From contig PQWQ01000035.1 in assembly GCA_002943765.1 (NCBI GenBank), forward strand, positions 186,001-250,000: 64,000 bases of DNA, in the 5' to 3' direction. Position numbers and translations under genes: made by a program. Source of the DNA: Psoroptes ovis. Its lineage: Eukaryota > Arthropoda > Arachnida > Sarcoptiformes > Psoroptidae. Under the pieces are notes generated by a model that had not been told where the DNA came from, searched no databases, and worked only from the letters and a program-made list of their open reading frames with translations. Below, piece by piece: positions 62,525-64,000 of the stretch (the stretch's first letter is position 1; each line of letters opens with the position of its first letter).

Positions 62525-63389
62525 GATTTTATGTATCATTCGGGTCAATTTAAAGATGAATACCAATTGAAATTGAACAAATTCAAAGAGAATCAGTTCT
62601 ATTTTGTATTGTTATTATGATTTGAAAACCGAAAGGGTGAAAAAAACAATTGAAACAATTCCACAAAATGTCTCCTACACTTTTTTCGACTTGTATCATC
62701 ACACAATTAAATATCATAGCCGTCAATGTGTTTGTACACACGCATATACAAAACACTCTTGGTTCATTTGTTAATTAACCAAAAATATCAGAATAAACTC
62801 GAAATTTATTTTAAAAAAAATCAGTGAAAAAATAAATAATAGATACATTCTCAAGTATAACTTGTTATAACAAGGAAATTTTATATTTTGGCTAAAAATA
62901 AAACTCAATTTGTTTGAATATTCATTCGTTCATTCATTTTCAATGTTTGAATGTCAAATTTGAAATTAAAATAAGAATTTTTTCTTGTGTGTTCATCACA
63001 TGATGCCAAAAGAATGTCAACCATTAATCAAATACAAAAGCAATGATGATAGTTACATAGATGATCCGATTAGAATTCAATATTTTGTATTCAATTCATT
63101 GTCATCTATTCTATTCTCGATTTAAACAATGGAAAATGAACGAAAACAATGAATCAATTAAATAATATCTCATGATTATATCATTGACATTCGTTCATTT
63201 TATTCTATTCTTATTTTAAAGCAGCATCAAATGAATTGCATTTTTTTGAATTTTAAAAAATTCAAATTTTCATTTTCTTTCAATCTGCTCTGCCATCTAT
63301 GATCGACGATTCGGTCTAACCATGTGTTCGGTGTTAATGTTTTATTATAATTTACTAATTCTTGTTTTTCAATTTTAATTGATGGCGAA
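62525..63389. other. Divergent intergenic region between EF-hand gene and FAN1
   Basis: 865 bp between two start codons on opposite strands; both promoters should be here. AT-rich, without a repeat family member or coding signal. Confidence 0.65.
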
Positions 63390-64000
63390 ATGCCTATGAT
63401 AAAAAAACAGAAAACAATCTTGGATTTTTTTAAGAAAATCGAAAACAATTCAATCAATGATAATAATAGCAAATCAAGCCTGTGTCAATCTTCGATCGAA
63501 ATCAATGATGGAATTAATGAGAAATCAGCTGTCAAAGAAAAGATCGTAGTAAATCACAAGCGTCCATTGGATGATGAAAATGAAGATGATAAAACAGTTA
63601 ATGGCCATGGAATCCCGAATGACGATTCTCAAGAATCTATAATTGAAATAAATTATATTGATGAAAATTTATGTCAATTTTCTTTTCATGAAATCGATAA
63701 TAATAATACATTGCCAGAAATTGACTTGAATGATTCCGAAACTGCCAATAATGCCTCCATTGATGATAATTCCGAAATCGATTCAAAAAATATTTTTCAA
63801 AAATTTCGTCATGTAATACAATCAGTGTTACAAAATCCATTATTTGAAAATTTATTCAATGAAGATGATTGGAAACAAATACAATTATTGACCAGTTTAG
63901 ATGGCTTAATACAAGTATTATATGTTCGATTATATATGCGCAAACATGATTGGTTACGTGTGGTCAACATCAAATATCCACAACTTTTGGATTCAAATGA
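63390..64000 (+). CDS. FAN1: Fanconi-associated nuclease 1 (FAN1), N-terminal part, truncated by window end
   Basis: The frame is open from ATG 63390 to the window edge (203 codons). FAN1 is a structure-specific 5' flap nuclease and 5'-3' exonuclease in interstrand crosslink repair, recruited by ubiquitinated FANCD2. The start MPMIKKQKTILDFFKK has a QxxILDFF pattern like a PCNA-interacting (PIP) box, residues 7-14. An acidic, disordered region follows. From about residue 145 the sequence LFNEDDWKQIQLLTSLDGLI and LYVRLYMRKHDWLRVVNIKYP fits the start of the FAN1 SAP/DNA-binding region (human has LYVRLFQRKLSW). No zinc finger of UBZ type is seen before it, so the ubiquitin-binding domain may be missing. 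The nuclease domain lies outside the window. Confidence 0.85.
   Translation, partial: MPMIKKQKTILDFFKKIENNSINDNNSKSSLCQSSIEINDGINEKSAVKEKIVVNHKRPLDDENEDDKTVNGHGIPNDDSQESIIEINYIDENLCQFSFHEIDNNNTLPEIDLNDSETANNASIDDNSEIDSKNIFQKFRHVIQSVLQNPLFENLFNEDDWKQIQLLTSLDGLIQVLYVRLYMRKHDWLRVVNIKYPQLLDSN

Overview
This is a eukaryotic nuclear window: very AT-rich, with short GT/AG introns, compact intergenic spaces and animal gene families. A Capa/pyrokinin-type neuropeptide receptor, an FxRFamide peptide precursor, F-spondin with a Kunitz domain, a cysteine form of selenoprotein T, and runs of Asn/Gln/Ser/His all point to an arthropod. The compactness and composition suggest an acariform (astigmatid, house-dust-mite-like) mite. 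The mite assignment is inference; no marker gene here proves it. I see no rRNA, tRNA, CRISPR array, viral or prokaryotic gene.

Layout. 0.4-4.1 kb (+): Capa/pyrokinin receptor-like GPCR in three exons. 4.1-7.4 kb: non-coding, with two small palindromic elements and a 44-bp tandem repeat. 7.4-22.3 kb: four genes in a row on the minus strand, in transcription order a diacylglycerol lipase (DAGL), B9D2, a tectonic, and a large secreted protein (2045 aa; EGF, cadherin-like region, repeated DFG units, F5/8C). 23.5-25.0 kb: a divergent pair, PAGR1-like (-) and selenoprotein T-like (+). 25.4-27.2 kb (-): coiled-coil protein with a C-terminal membrane segment. 29.0-30.0 kb (+): FIRFamide/FLRFamide precursor. 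30.5-33.4 kb (-): CSTF3. 38.3-41.7 kb (+): KANK. 42.4-43.9 kb (+): TSG101. 44.2-45.5 kb (+): CDC37. 52.3-60.1 kb (+): F-spondin. 61.9-62.5 kb (-): EF-hand protein. 63.4 kb to the end (+): FAN1, cut by the window edge. Exon models were joined by hand from GT/AG sites. For the complete genes the summed exon lengths are multiples of three and the joins restore family motifs.

How things connect. B9D2 and tectonic are both components of the ciliary transition zone (MKS/B9 module). They lie head-to-tail only 149 bp apart, and a perfect match to the RFX X-box consensus lies about 143 bp upstream of the B9D2 start codon. The other genes are mostly unrelated housekeeping or neural genes.

The strongest unexplained structure is repetitive. 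At least 16 copies of an approximately 80-bp near-perfect palindrome with mariner-like ends are scattered through introns and intergenic DNA. They fall into at least three subtypes defined by their centres. A second palindromic family of about 120-165 bp, whose arms hold about 22-bp internal repeats, has four copies.
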